A stretch of DNA of 11,670 nt from positions 1 to 11,670 of the forward strand of contig CAYTSD010000037.1 of NCBI GenBank assembly GCA_964440495.1. The letters run 5' to 3'. The DNA comes from Benthortus sp964440495 (lineage in GTDB: Archaea > Thermoproteota > Nitrososphaeria_A > Caldarchaeales > Wolframiiraptoraceae). Below, piece after piece: positions 1 through 6,926 of the stretch; within the stretch, counting starts at the first letter, position 1; the number at the start of each line of letters is the position of its first letter. A program made the translations under genes and the position numbers. A model generated the notes under the pieces. The model had not been told where the DNA came from. It did no database searches and saw nothing but the letters and a program-made list of their open reading frames with translations.

Positions 1-1100
1 TCTCGATACCGTCTCTCCGCTTCCTCGAGGAGTTTAAGCCTCTCATCCCGCTGGCTCTCCTCAACTGCTAGGGCCTTGGAAGCCTCCTCAGCCGCCTCCC
101 TGGTTCTCCTAAGCCTCTTCTCAAGGTAAGGTAGCTCCTCTCTAAGCCTTCTGACCCTCTCCTCCATCACCGAGACCTTTACCCTAAGCTCACCCGCCTC
201 TGCTTCAAGCTTGGAGCGCTCCTCTTCCAAGGACTTTATCCTCTCTTCGAGGCTTCGCTGGGTCTGGACCCTCTCCCTCCAGAGCTCCTCAAGCCTCCTA
301 TACTCCTGTTGGAGCTCCCTACGCTGGTTTTCTAGGGAGCTGAGGCTCTCTTCGAGGGTCAGCGACTCCGCGTCAACCTCCCTAAGCTCCTTCTCCAGGC
401 CTTCTATCTGGGACTCGAGACCTGAGGCCTTCAACGTGTTTAGGATTCCCTCAACATGTCTCCGCCTATAGGCTTGGCTGCGCTCCCTCTCAAGCTGCTT
501 AACCCTTAGCCTGACCTCGGAGGTGCTGGCCTTCGCTATCGCGATGTTCTTCTCGGCTAGGGAGAGCTGCTGCTCAGCCTCCTGCCTCTTCTTCTCGTAG
601 TCACCTATCCCAGCGACATCCTCAATCATCCTCCTAAGCTCGACCCCGCTCATCTCAGCTATCTCTACAACGGAGCCCTGTGGAACGATGTTGAAGCCTG
701 AGGGCTTGATGTTAGCCATGGAGAGGAGGGTTAGGAGCTCGCTCCTCGAGACGCTTCTACCGTTGAGGGAGTACTCGCTCTCACCGTTCCTATCCATCCT
801 CCTAGTTATAGTCACTTCAGGGGAGTCTATTGGGAGAACGCCGTCGGAGTTGTCTAGCGTTAAGGAGACCCTTACAGAGGCTACATTAGACTTGTCGTGA
901 ACCAGCTCAGACATCCTGCCAACCCTAAGATTATGAGCGCTCAGCTCCCCCAAAGCAAACCTGATAGCATCCATGATGTTGGATTTCCCGCCTCCATTCG
1001 GGCCTGTGACTACCACGAGACCCTTCTTTAGATTAAGGGTCAGCCTCCTCGGGCCGAATGACTTGAATCCCTGAAGCGTCAGTCTCTTGATGTAAACCAT
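1..1100 (-). CDS. smc: SMC chromosome-segregation ATPase, N-terminal part (cut by window edge)
   Basis: This is the N-terminal 366 residues of an SMC-family ATPase; the gene continues past position 1. SMC proteins dimerise and use an ABC-type head to load on and organise chromosomal DNA. The start is the ATG at 1100-1098 and gives MVYIKRLTLQGFKSFGPRRL, a typical SMC opening. The Walker A motif GPNGGGKS is at residues 33-40 (DNA 981-1004), and the usual SMC serine at its fifth position is glycine. FALGELSA follows at about 48-55. The Q-loop glutamine is in VPQGS at about 141, and RRMIEDVAGIGDYEKKR follows at about 160-175. From about residue 175 the sequence is heptad-rich and highly charged (E, R, K, L), the N-terminal arm of the coiled coil. 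The hinge, C-terminal arm, ABC signature and Walker B motifs lie outside the window, so completeness cannot be judged. The SMC family assignment is secure; the subfamily (condensin-type or a crenarchaeal SMC-like protein) is not. Confidence 0.93.
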   Translation of the reverse strand, partial: MVYIKRLTLQGFKSFGPRRLTLNLKKGLVVVTGPNGGGKSNIMDAIRFALGELSAHNLRVGRMSELVHDKSNVASVRVSLTLDNSDGVLPIDSPEVTITRRMDRNGESEYSLNGRSVSRSELLTLLSMANIKPSGFNIVPQGSVVEIAEMSGVELRRMIEDVAGIGDYEKKRQEAEQQLSLAEKNIAIAKASTSEVRLRVKQLERERSQAYRRRHVEGILNTLKASGLESQIEGLEKELREVDAESLTLEESLSSLENQRRELQQEYRRLEELWRERVQTQRSLEERIKSLEEERSKLEAEAGELRVKVSVMEERVRRLREELPYLEKRLRRTREAAEEASKALAVEESQRDERLKLLEEAERRYR

Positions 1101-1130
1101 GACTTCTGGATGGTGAATTGCGTTGAATGT

Positions 1131-1142
1131 ATGTTAAATTGT
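1131..1142 (-). promoter_or_regulatory. possible TATA element for smc
   Basis: Read on the minus strand this is an AT-rich stretch (CAATTTAACATA) about 35 nt upstream of the smc ATG, preceded by an A-rich run. Its distance would give a very short 5' leader of about 8-10 nt. It is a weak match to the archaeal TATA box and has no experimental support. Confidence 0.3.
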
Positions 1143-1204
1143 TTTCGTGGCGGGAGCCATGATTATACCTTAGAGTTTTTCTAGTATTACTAATGGATTG
1201 GGGA

Positions 1205-1214
1205 GGCTTAAATA
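1205..1214 (+). promoter_or_regulatory. TATA box for the M24 peptidase gene
   Basis: GCTTAAATAG resembles an archaeal TATA box with a purine-rich stretch (GGGGAGG) just upstream where the BRE would lie. About 28 nt downstream of its centre lies the ATG at 1239. That spacing predicts transcription starting at or just before the start codon, that is a leaderless or near-leaderless mRNA. No clear Shine-Dalgarno motif precedes 1239, which agrees. Confidence 0.5.
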
Positions 1215-1238
1215 GGTTCCAAGACCAAGGTGTTGGCG

Positions 1239-2306
1239 ATGGATAGGTTTGGGAGACTCTTAGACCTGATGCAGGATAATGATCTCTCCGCAGTCCTAAT
1301 ACAGGATGAGTCAAACATCTTCTACTTCACGGGTTTCAAGGGTTCAGGATACCTCGTAGTCCCGATAGATGGGAAGGCTAAACTCTACGTCCATCCAATA
1401 AACTATGAGACAGCCCAATTATACGCTGTCGGAGAGATTGAGATTGAGAAGCTTAGAATGTCCTCATCTCTAGTGGATGTCGTCGCAGGGCTATCAGACG
1501 TGATAAAGTATAGGATGGGGTATGATAAGATGGAGGCTGAAGACTATGTTAGGATTCTGGAGGGAAGCCATGTGGAGAGGCTTCAACCATTCTCCGAGCA
1601 GATATGGAAGCTTAGAATGGTTAAGGATGAGGAGGAGGTCTCAAAGATTAAGAAGGCGTCGGAGATAGCTTCAAAATGTATGGAGCTTGCAAGCGATATC
1701 ATAGCTGATGGAATAAGTGAACTTGAAGTTAAGGCCGAGATTCTTGAAGAGATGTTGAAGCTTGGAGCGGAGAGACCTGCCTTCGACCCGATAATAGCCT
1801 CAGGCCCTAGATCATCTCTGCCACATGGAGGTCTAGGAGATAGAGTAATGAAGGAAGGAGACGTAGTTGTAGTCGATATTGGAGCAGTTGTAGATGGATA
1901 TTGCTCCGACATGACTAGAACATTCTATATAGGTTCAAATCCGCCGAGAGAGGTTGAGGAAGCCTATGAACTCATATTAAATGTAAAGAGGGCTGCGGAG
2001 GAGACCGCTAAACCTTGGATAATCTCATCATCGATAGATGAGGCAGCGAGAAATAGGGTGGCTGCCCACGGGATGGGTGACTACTTTATCCATAACCTTG
2101 GGCATGGCGTCGGAATAGACATTCACGAACCTCCGAAGCTTTCACCCACAAGTAAAGAGATTATCCAGGAGAGAACTGTGATAACAATCGAGCCTGGAGT
2201 CTATTTTCCTAGGAGATTTGGGGTTAGATTGGAGGACACGGTTCTGGTTCATAGGGAGGGTGTTCAAAGACTTACAGAGTCACCCTATAATCTCGCCCTA
2301 TACTAG
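1239..2306 (+). CDS. pepQ: Xaa-Pro dipeptidase/aminopeptidase (M24B metallopeptidase)
   Basis: This is a cytoplasmic peptidase of the pita-bread fold that cleaves the bond next to proline in short peptides, probably to recycle them. From the ATG at 1239 it is 355 residues. An N-terminal creatinase-like domain covers about 1-130 (QDESNIFYFTGF near 22-33), and the catalytic M24 domain covers about 133-350. All five metal ligands of the family are present: Asp213 (VVVDIG) and Asp224 (CSDMTRTF), spaced D-x10-D, His289 (HGVGIDIHEPP), Glu318 (ITIEPG) and Glu332 (RLEDTV). LPHGG supplies the usual substrate-site histidine. In-frame GTG (1230) and TTG (1233) codons lie just upstream; ATG 1239 is preferred because it fits the TATA spacing. 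It is transcribed alone, divergently from smc and convergently with uppS. Dipeptidase (PepQ-like) versus aminopeptidase (PepP-like) cannot be settled here. Confidence 0.93.
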   Translation: MDRFGRLLDLMQDNDLSAVLIQDESNIFYFTGFKGSGYLVVPIDGKAKLYVHPINYETAQLYAVGEIEIEKLRMSSSLVDVVAGLSDVIKYRMGYDKMEAEDYVRILEGSHVERLQPFSEQIWKLRMVKDEEEVSKIKKASEIASKCMELASDIIADGISELEVKAEILEEMLKLGAERPAFDPIIASGPRSSLPHGGLGDRVMKEGDVVVVDIGAVVDGYCSDMTRTFYIGSNPPREVEEAYELILNVKRAAEETAKPWIISSSIDEAARNRVAAHGMGDYFIHNLGHGVGIDIHEPPKLSPTSKEIIQERTVITIEPGVYFPRRFGVRLEDTVLVHREGVQRLTESPYNLALY

Positions 2307-3091
2307 CCCCCCATTCTACGCTCCCTCTTCTGATAGGTTCTAATAGCTCTCATGAGGTCTATCTTCCTGAACTCAGGCCAATATATGTCTAGAAAGACAA
2401 GCTCGCTGTAGGCGCTCTGCCATAGGAGGAAGTTGCTTATCCTCTCTTCTCCGGAGGTTCTAATTATAAGGTCTGGCTCATGGTTTGGGAGGCCAGCCGT
2501 GTATAGGTATTTCTCAATAAGCTTCTCATCCACGTCCTCTGCCCTGATTTTTCCAGCCGCAACCTCTTCAGCAATCTTCCTAGCCGCGTCAGCTATCTCG
2601 GCTCTACCGCCGTAGGCGACAGCGATATTCACGTATAGGTTGTCGTATTTTGAGGTAGCCTTCTCAAGCTTCTCCAAAGCATCCCTAACACCCTGTGGCA
2701 GAAGATTTCTTCTCCCGATTACACGTATTCTAACCTTGTTCCTATGTATCCTCTCATCGTTAATGTATTCGAGGCTCTTCTTCTTCAATATCTTGAAGAT
2801 TTCCTCAAGCTCTTTTCTAGGCCTCTTAAAGTTCTCTGTTGAGAGGACGTAGAGCGTTATCACCCTTATCCCAAGCTCGATGCACCAGTCCATAAGCTCG
2901 TCAACCTTCTCGGCGCCAACCCTATGCCCAAACCATGGATAGAGCCCCTTATTCGCAGCCCATCTCCTATTTCCATCCAATATTAGGGCTACATGGGATG
3001 GGATCTCACCCGACATCACGGTGTGCTTGAGCCACTTCTCATAGAGCTTGTAGGCTCCAAACAATTTCAGCAGAAGTCTTAGAATGCTCAC
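2303..3091 (-). CDS. uppS: undecaprenyl/polyprenyl diphosphate synthase (cis-prenyltransferase)
   Basis: The enzyme adds isopentenyl diphosphate units in cis to an allylic primer to make the long polyprenyl diphosphate that becomes the lipid carrier for archaeal N-glycosylation and other envelope glycans. It is 262 residues, normal for the family. The catalytic motif HVALILDGNRRWA (33-45) has the essential Asp39. YVLSTENFKRP is at 81-91, NIAVAYGGRAEI at 155-166, and the diphosphate-binding motif RTSGEERISNF at 211-221. The N-terminus (about 1-25) is an amphipathic, leucine- and lysine-rich segment that may touch the membrane. The start is a GTG at 3091-3089; no in-frame ATG sits nearby upstream. 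It is the last gene of the minus-strand block, 46 nt after the DUF373 gene. Its TAG stop overlaps the stop of the convergent peptidase gene. Product chain length cannot be read from sequence. Confidence 0.95.
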   Translation of the reverse strand: MSILRLLLKLFGAYKLYEKWLKHTVMSGEIPSHVALILDGNRRWAANKGLYPWFGHRVGAEKVDELMDWCIELGIRVITLYVLSTENFKRPRKELEEIFKILKKKSLEYINDERIHRNKVRIRVIGRRNLLPQGVRDALEKLEKATSKYDNLYVNIAVAYGGRAEIADAARKIAEEVAAGKIRAEDVDEKLIEKYLYTAGLPNHEPDLIIRTSGEERISNFLLWQSAYSELVFLDIYWPEFRKIDLMRAIRTYQKRERRMGG

Positions 3092-3120
3092 AGCCCATCC
3101 GAAGTAATGGTTACCTTGGG

Positions 3121-3132
3121 AGATTATAATCT
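3121..3132 (-). promoter_or_regulatory. palindromic AT-rich element, possible TATA box for uppS
   Basis: AGATTATAATCT is a perfect 12-bp palindrome in the 46-nt gap between the DUF373 gene and uppS. Its centre is about 36 nt upstream of the uppS GTG, which suits a TATA box giving a short leader. Being symmetric, it could equally be a small operator or chance. Promoter activity is inferred only. Confidence 0.35.
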
Positions 3133-3137
3133 TTCAT

Positions 3138-4319
3138 TCAATGCTTTTTCTTGAAATATTTAGAATACATCTTGCTGAGCATTCTAGTTACTAGAAGGGT
3201 TACTGTGAGTGTTACTATTCCTAGGATTGAGACCATTACTAGGAGGAATACCTGCGGGTCTTCTATTGTTCCGGAGGAGCCTGTTATGAGTATGACCCCA
3301 GTCCTCTTGAGAAGCGCCCAGAGCCAGAGTGTAAGGACGCCCGCCCGCACCATCCCCCAGAACCTCGGGTTCCTCGCAAAGATGTAGTAGACCGCGTTAG
3401 ATAATACCATTACTAGGATTGCTACAGATATCAGGTCTACGCTTCCAGAGATGAATACCCCTACTATGAATGCCGCCTTATCAAGCCACCACCAAGTATG
3501 TGTAACGATGTCAGGCGGGTTTGGATACCGCGTATAGACAGCGTTTAGGGACGTTAGGTATCCGACATAAAATCCTGTTACAATCAAGATGAATGTCACA
3601 AACACTGCGAACGCCCTCAACTGCTTGTATGCAGGCATGTGGAACAGGTCTACCACGCCCTTCAGAGCGTTTGCAACCTTCTGGTCTACGTTGAATCCTC
3701 TTAGGAAGAGGAAGAGCCCTATCGCGGAGAGGATTAGGGGAACTGAAGCCACGTTGATTACGTATAGTATGCCTATTATCGCTAGTAGGAGGCCTGGAAT
3801 CCCGAGGAATATCTTGGAGTATCTTGGCTCCGTGAAGAGTAGTCGAACGTATCTTCCGAGTATGAGCCATGTCTGTTCAACTGATTCGCTGTGCTTGACG
3901 ACGAACCTCTTAACGGAGATGACTGGGAGCTCCGAGGTCACCAACGGGAGGATGAATTGGTCTGTAACCCCGTCGCTTACGAAGACGCATCCCTCCGCTG
4001 GAAACTTCTTCAAAACACTCCTCAGCTCCCTGATTATCTTCATATCTGCTTCAAGTCCCTCGCTTTCTTCACCTGCCAGCGTCGCAACCTCGATGTTTTC
4101 ATCCCCATACTTCTCGGCGAGCTCTCTGTAGAGTTTGAGCGCTCCGAACATTGCGTTTGCGTCCGCCTCCTCCGGGTCTGAGAGCATCAGGGCTTCAGCC
4201 GCCTTCATGTTCTCTTCAAACCCGATTATAGGGGTAGGTATCCCAGCCTTTCTCCGTATATCATTATCTCTATCCACAACCAGTATCAGCAGCTTCTTCG
4301 GCTTCTCCGTCTCCGACAT
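3138..4319 (-). CDS. DUF373 family multi-spanning membrane protein
   Basis: The protein has 393 residues and matches the archaeal DUF373 family, whose function is unknown. A soluble N-terminal domain (about 1-165) begins with LLILVVDRDNDIRRKAGI at about 10-27, an acidic cluster followed by TPIIG. DPEEADAN lies at 49-56 and a second conserved block, VFVSDGVTDQFILP, at about 112-125. About six hydrophobic segments follow: 170-190, 192-207, 235-255, 281-314 (long, perhaps two helices), 324-346 and 357-380. The protein ends in a short lysine-rich tail. The acidic motifs suggest a metal or phosphate site on the cytoplasmic face, which is inference. The ATG start at 4319-4317 lies 43 nt after the coiled-coil gene and has no strong Shine-Dalgarno motif. 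The neighbour downstream is uppS, which hints at a role near polyprenyl lipid or the envelope, but nothing proves it. Confidence 0.85.
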   Translation of the reverse strand: MSETEKPKKLLILVVDRDNDIRRKAGIPTPIIGFEENMKAAEALMLSDPEEADANAMFGALKLYRELAEKYGDENIEVATLAGEESEGLEADMKIIRELRSVLKKFPAEGCVFVSDGVTDQFILPLVTSELPVISVKRFVVKHSESVEQTWLILGRYVRLLFTEPRYSKIFLGIPGLLLAIIGILYVINVASVPLILSAIGLFLFLRGFNVDQKVANALKGVVDLFHMPAYKQLRAFAVFVTFILIVTGFYVGYLTSLNAVYTRYPNPPDIVTHTWWWLDKAAFIVGVFISGSVDLISVAILVMVLSNAVYYIFARNPRFWGMVRAGVLTLWLWALLKRTGVILITGSSGTIEDPQVFLLVMVSILGIVTLTVTLLVTRMLSKMYSKYFKKKH

Positions 4320-4356
4320 GTGCTACTTCTAGGATAAATTATGCGGGGGATGAGAT

Positions 4357-4367
4357 AAGTATTTAGC
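4357..4367 (-). promoter_or_regulatory. possible TATA element for the DUF373 gene
   Basis: On the minus strand GCTAAATACTT overlaps the stop codon of the coiled-coil gene. It sits about 42 nt upstream of the DUF373 ATG and would give a leader of roughly 15 nt. A second AT-rich stretch (AATTTATCC, 4332-4340) is too close to the ATG to serve. Read-through from upstream genes is just as likely. Confidence 0.25.
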
Positions 4368-5262
4368 TTCTCTCACGCTCGGCGAGGAGTCTAGACCACT
4401 CCTCATCCTCTACAAGCACCTTCAACTCCTCGAAGCTGAGCTTCTTCCCCGAGTGAAGCTTTGCCTTGGCCTCGTTCTTGAGCCTCATCATGCTCTGCTC
4501 AAGCCTCCTCTTCTCCTCCAATTCCCTAATCTTCTTCAAGAGATTCTGGAGCTCGATTATCTGTGAAGATAGGAGTATCTTCTCGGCTTCAAGTCTCTGA
4601 AGCTCCTTCTTAGCCTCGAGATACTTAGCATGCCATCCGTCAGCCTTCTGCTTAAGCTCTGTCAGCTTCTCCCTGAGCGCCCGGCTCTGCTCAAAGCTCC
4701 CTGAGAGCTCCCCCTTAAGCTTCCCTATCTCCTCTCTTAGAGCCTGGATCTCCTCCTTTAATGCGCCTATCTCGGAGCCTATCTCCTCGGCCTTCTGCTT
4801 AAGCTGCTTCTTGCGCTGAACTTGGCCAAGCATCTGCTCAAGTCTGATGAGCTCCTCGCTGAGCCTCCGCTCCTCCTCCCTTGGAAGAGGCATAGTCTGT
4901 ATCCGCCAATCAATCTCCTCTAAACGCTTCTTAATTTCTTCAGGTTCATCCCTGACCCCCTTAAGCTTCCTCAGCTCTTCCTTAATCTTTGATAGCTCCT
5001 CACGTCTCGCCTGGAGCTCAGCCTTCTTCTCCGCAAGCTTCTCACGAAGCTCCTGTAGCCTTGCTCTCTCCTCGGCTCTGCTTTCCCTTAGCTTCTTGAG
5101 TTCTGCTGAGAAGGGCTTCATCTCTTCATGGATTTTGTCACGTTTAGCCGCATAGCTTGAGACCGCTTCCTCAGACTCTCTAATCCTGAGGTTTAGGCTT
5201 CGAAGCTTCTCCCTTAGGTCGAAAAGCTTATTCTCGATCTCCTCAACATCCGCCTCAACCAT
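4363..5262 (-). CDS. long coiled-coil protein, COG1340-like
   Basis: The product of 299 residues is almost entirely coiled coil: glutamate, lysine, arginine and leucine dominate in heptads from about residue 5 to 265. A short break carries TMPLPREEERRLSEELIRLE at about 124-143. That motif, and the end (HSGKKLSFEELKVLVEDEEW, about 270-289), resemble the uncharacterised archaeal coiled-coil family COG1340. No ATPase motif is present, so it is not an SMC. The ATG at 5262 is chosen over the in-frame GTG at 5271 because a near-perfect Shine-Dalgarno (GAGGTGA, 5274-5268) lies 5 nt before that ATG, and the GTG is part of this motif. The GPN GTPase gene ends inside the same motif, so the two are probably translationally coupled and may act together, for example as scaffold and switch (inference). 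Confidence 0.85.
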   Translation of the reverse strand: MVEADVEEIENKLFDLREKLRSLNLRIRESEEAVSSYAAKRDKIHEEMKPFSAELKKLRESRAEERARLQELREKLAEKKAELQARREELSKIKEELRKLKGVRDEPEEIKKRLEEIDWRIQTMPLPREEERRLSEELIRLEQMLGQVQRKKQLKQKAEEIGSEIGALKEEIQALREEIGKLKGELSGSFEQSRALREKLTELKQKADGWHAKYLEAKKELQRLEAEKILLSSQIIELQNLLKKIRELEEKRRLEQSMMRLKNEAKAKLHSGKKLSFEELKVLVEDEEWSRLLAERERS

Positions 5263-5267
5263 TTTTC

Positions 5268-5274
5268 TCACCTC
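5268..5274 (-). promoter_or_regulatory. Shine-Dalgarno that contains the upstream stop codon
   Basis: GAGGTGA on the minus strand matches the anti-Shine-Dalgarno end of archaeal 16S rRNA and is 5 nt from the ATG at 5262. Its last three bases (TGA) are the stop codon of the GPN GTPase gene. It decides the coiled-coil gene's start and implies coupled translation. Confidence 0.7.
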
Positions 5275-6032
5275 AATTCCAATTCTCCTTCACCTATCAC
5301 TCTTGTTAGTAGTGCATGTAGTTCTGGGAAACCCTCCATCGTCACCGAGGACGCTGGAATTATCGGCAAACTTGAAACGATGTCATGTACCGCCTGCGCC
5401 ACTTCCCTTGAAAGGATTATCAGCCCCCCTTTAAGCTTATTCTCAGCATCAACTATCAATGCATCTATGGACTCGCTCCACCGCTCAATCCTATCTACGT
5501 AATCTCTTGGAACAGCGTCTATCTTGTTTAGAACCTGTATCATTGGGAGACCGAAGCTCAGATATATTGAGGCCGCGAGAAACATGCTTGCAACAAAGTT
5601 CTTCGTAGTTGCGCAAAACATTGGGTCAAGTATGAAGAACATTACCTTCCTCCTTCCCCCTCCAATGTTCTCGCTTAGAATCTTTCCCTCTTCCCTGAAT
5701 GCGAAGAGTTCGAGCTGTCCAGGGGTGTCGACTATTACGAAGTCTGCGTTGAAGGAATCGACATCCTCGGCGACCTCCTCAACATATCGGGCGGCTTCCC
5801 TAACGGAGGCGATTAAGGCGGCGTTTGGACCAAGCCTCCTCGTAACCATTATACGCTCATAGTCGACGTAGTCTCTTATATCGACATCTGGTTCATAGGG
5901 GAGTGAAGATGCTGCCGGGTCTAGGTTTACTAGAAGTGTAGACTGCTCCTGGTCTCTCAGCCAGTCGCTGAAGGAGGAGGTGAGGGTTGATTTCCCTGAA
6001 CCAGCTGTCCCAACTACGAAGATTGTATACAT
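5268..6032 (-). CDS. GPN-loop GTPase
   Basis: A 254-residue dimeric GTPase of the SIMIBI class, homologous to eukaryotic GPN1-3 (XAB1/MBDIN), which help assemble and import RNA polymerase II. The archaeal role is not settled. All key motifs are visible: P-loop GTAGSGKST at 8-16, LVNLDPAA at 34-41, the family-defining Gly-Pro-Asn loop at 68-70 (RRLGPNAAL), switch II DTPGQLELF at 102-110, the base-specificity motif NKID at 169-172, and PASSVTMEGF near 226-235. The ATG at 6032 has a G-rich stretch (GGGGTGGGGG) just upstream. It lies 24 nt after the 96-residue gene and ends within the ribosome-binding site of the coiled-coil gene, which marks it as a middle gene of an operon. Length and motif set are normal for a functional enzyme. 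Confidence 0.95.
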   Translation of the reverse strand: MYTIFVVGTAGSGKSTLTSSFSDWLRDQEQSTLLVNLDPAASSLPYEPDVDIRDYVDYERIMVTRRLGPNAALIASVREAARYVEEVAEDVDSFNADFVIVDTPGQLELFAFREEGKILSENIGGGRRKVMFFILDPMFCATTKNFVASMFLAASIYLSFGLPMIQVLNKIDAVPRDYVDRIERWSESIDALIVDAENKLKGGLIILSREVAQAVHDIVSSLPIIPASSVTMEGFPELHALLTRVIGEGELELR

Positions 6033-6056
6033 TCCCCCACCCCTCTCACCTCTAGG

Positions 6057-6347
6057 TTACTTGAAGATTCCTGAAAACCCTGAGAGCATTCTATCATCTT
6101 CACCTTTCAGAAACTCTAGAACCTTCTCCCTCTCCTCTCCTTCGACTACTTCTGCAATATCTTTTGAGAGTTCCCTCGCCCTTTCACACTGCTCCTCGGT
6201 TCCGAGTATTCGGACATAGAATCCTTCTTTTCCTAGGGGTGAGGAGTCGCGGAAGAGGATACTTGCTTTCGAGACCTCTTCATCTCCGCGGAGAAGTTTC
6301 TCCAGCTCATCACCCTTGTTTTTCTCAACAAATAGGACTAGCTCCAC
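6057..6347 (-). CDS. small conserved-looking protein of unknown function (96 aa)
   Basis: I do not recognise a family. The 96 residues are acidic overall. Predicted secondary structure by eye is strand (MELVLFVE), helix (DELEKLLRG), two strands (SILFRDS and GFYVRILG), helix (EEQCERARELSKDI), strand and a C-terminal helix (EREKVLEFLKG). That is compatible with a ferredoxin-like or ACT-like alpha/beta fold, which is inference. One cysteine is present and no catalytic motif is visible. The start is a GTG at 6347-6345 preceded by a clear Shine-Dalgarno (GGAGGTGG, 6356-6363) about 8 nt away, which strongly supports a real gene. It lies between the zinc-ribbon gene (23-nt gap) and the GPN GTPase gene (24-nt gap), so it is probably cotranscribed with them and may be a partner or regulator of the GTPase. 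Confidence 0.75.
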   Translation of the reverse strand: MELVLFVEKNKGDELEKLLRGDEEVSKASILFRDSSPLGKEGFYVRILGTEEQCERARELSKDIAEVVEGEEREKVLEFLKGEDDRMLSGFSGIFK

Positions 6348-6370
6348 TCTCTAGGCCACCTCCAATCCTC

Positions 6371-6571
6371 CTATTTCTTTGAGAGCCACCACTCAAGATA
6401 CTCAGCCCGCCGCTTCTTCTTCTCACTCTGCTTAAGCCTCTCCTCGAAGGCTCTATGGGACTCTACTACAAGGTCTTGGAAGGTGTAGGTGAGGCCGCAG
6501 CGGGGGCAGACGTAGGCTTTGAGTTCTCGGTCATAGACGAGCTTTGAGCCGCACTCACGGCAGTAGGGCAC
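6371..6571 (-). CDS. small zinc-ribbon protein (66 aa)
   Basis: The first 26 residues form a classic zinc ribbon, CRECG at 4-8 and CPRCG at 22-26, so four cysteines can bind one zinc ion (C-x2-C-x14-C-x2-C). The rest is a charged, basic helix ending in KKKRRAEYLEWWLSKK, suited to binding nucleic acid or a protein partner. It resembles short zinc ribbons of transcription-related proteins, but I cannot assign it to RpoM/TFS or another named family, which are longer. The start is a GTG at 6571-6569 with AGGTGAG 7 nt upstream. It is the first gene after a strong TATA-like element and leads into the 96-residue gene and the GPN GTPase gene. A link to RNA polymerase assembly with the GPN GTPase is a hypothesis only. 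Confidence 0.82.
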   Translation of the reverse strand: MPYCRECGSKLVYDRELKAYVCPRCGLTYTFQDLVVESHRAFEERLKQSEKKKRRAEYLEWWLSKK

Positions 6572-6616
6572 TCCTCAACTCACCTTACCCCTTGTTTCCG
6601 CAGAGGAGGATGCCGA

Positions 6617-6628
6617 GCAATATATAGC
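6617..6628 (-). promoter_or_regulatory. TATA box upstream of the zinc-ribbon/GPN operon
   Basis: The minus strand reads GCTATATATTGC, the best archaeal TATA box in the window. It sits in the 58-nt gap after the second DUF131 gene and about 51 nt before the zinc-ribbon GTG. That predicts a leader of about 25 nt that would include the Shine-Dalgarno at about 6579-6585. It probably drives the zinc-ribbon, 96-residue, GPN GTPase and coiled-coil genes. Confidence 0.55.
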
Positions 6629-6629
6629 T

Positions 6630-6926
6630 CTATTCCCCCGAGGAGCCTACAAACCTCATAAAGAGCAGGAATAGGATTAGGAAGAAGAGTAGGGGTAGGA
6701 GGAGGAAGAGTAGTATCATTAGGGCTGAGCCGCCTGCCTCGAAGAAGAGTGGGATAGGGCCTATCAGGATTAGTCCTCCGACTTTGGAGCCTTCGGAGGG
6801 CGTGAATAACCCGAGTAGGATTAAAACTATCCCTATGAAGATTAGGAAGATTCCTAGGATGCTTAGGAGAACCCGCGTCTGAGGTGAGGGCTGGGAAACT
6901 CTCTCCCCTTCATTCAAGGACCCCAC
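6630..6926 (-). CDS. DUF131 (TIGR00304-like) small membrane protein, second copy
   Basis: A 98-residue membrane protein with two hydrophobic helices (about 19-41 and 68-90) joined by a loop carrying GGLILIGPIPLFFE (about 50-63). This Gly/Pro motif is typical of the archaeal DUF131/TIGR00304 family, whose function is unknown. A polar N-terminal extension of about 18 residues is absent from the neighbouring copy. The start is taken as the GTG at 6926-6924, inside the 3' end of the upstream paralogue (13-nt overlap), so the two are probably translated together; a TTG at 6917 is an alternative. The loop coding sequences of the two copies remain similar at the DNA level (25 of 29 bases), which supports origin by tandem duplication. 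Confidence 0.82.
   Translation of the reverse strand: MGSLNEGERVSQPSPQTRVLLSILGIFLIFIGIVLILLGLFTPSEGSKVGGLILIGPIPLFFEAGGSALMILLFLLLPLLFFLILFLLFMRFVGSSGE

Noticed and set aside
1101..1238. Possible C/D box RNA or tRNA in the divergent gap
   Set aside because: ATGATT and GATGG-like words occur, but no proper C and D box pair or cloverleaf could be built.
1033..1314. 93-codon minus-strand frame across the smc/pepQ promoter region
   Set aside because: It overlaps the starts of two well-supported genes and has no recognisable domain.
3589..4181. Two overlapping plus-strand frames opposite the DUF373 gene
   Set aside because: The minus frame has a coherent membrane topology and family motifs; the plus frames do not.
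6650..6870. Repetitive AGGA/TTAGG-rich tract suggesting a repeat array
   Set aside because: It is explained by leucine-, isoleucine- and phenylalanine-rich membrane codons of the DUF131 gene on the other strand; no regular period or spacer pattern, so not CRISPR.
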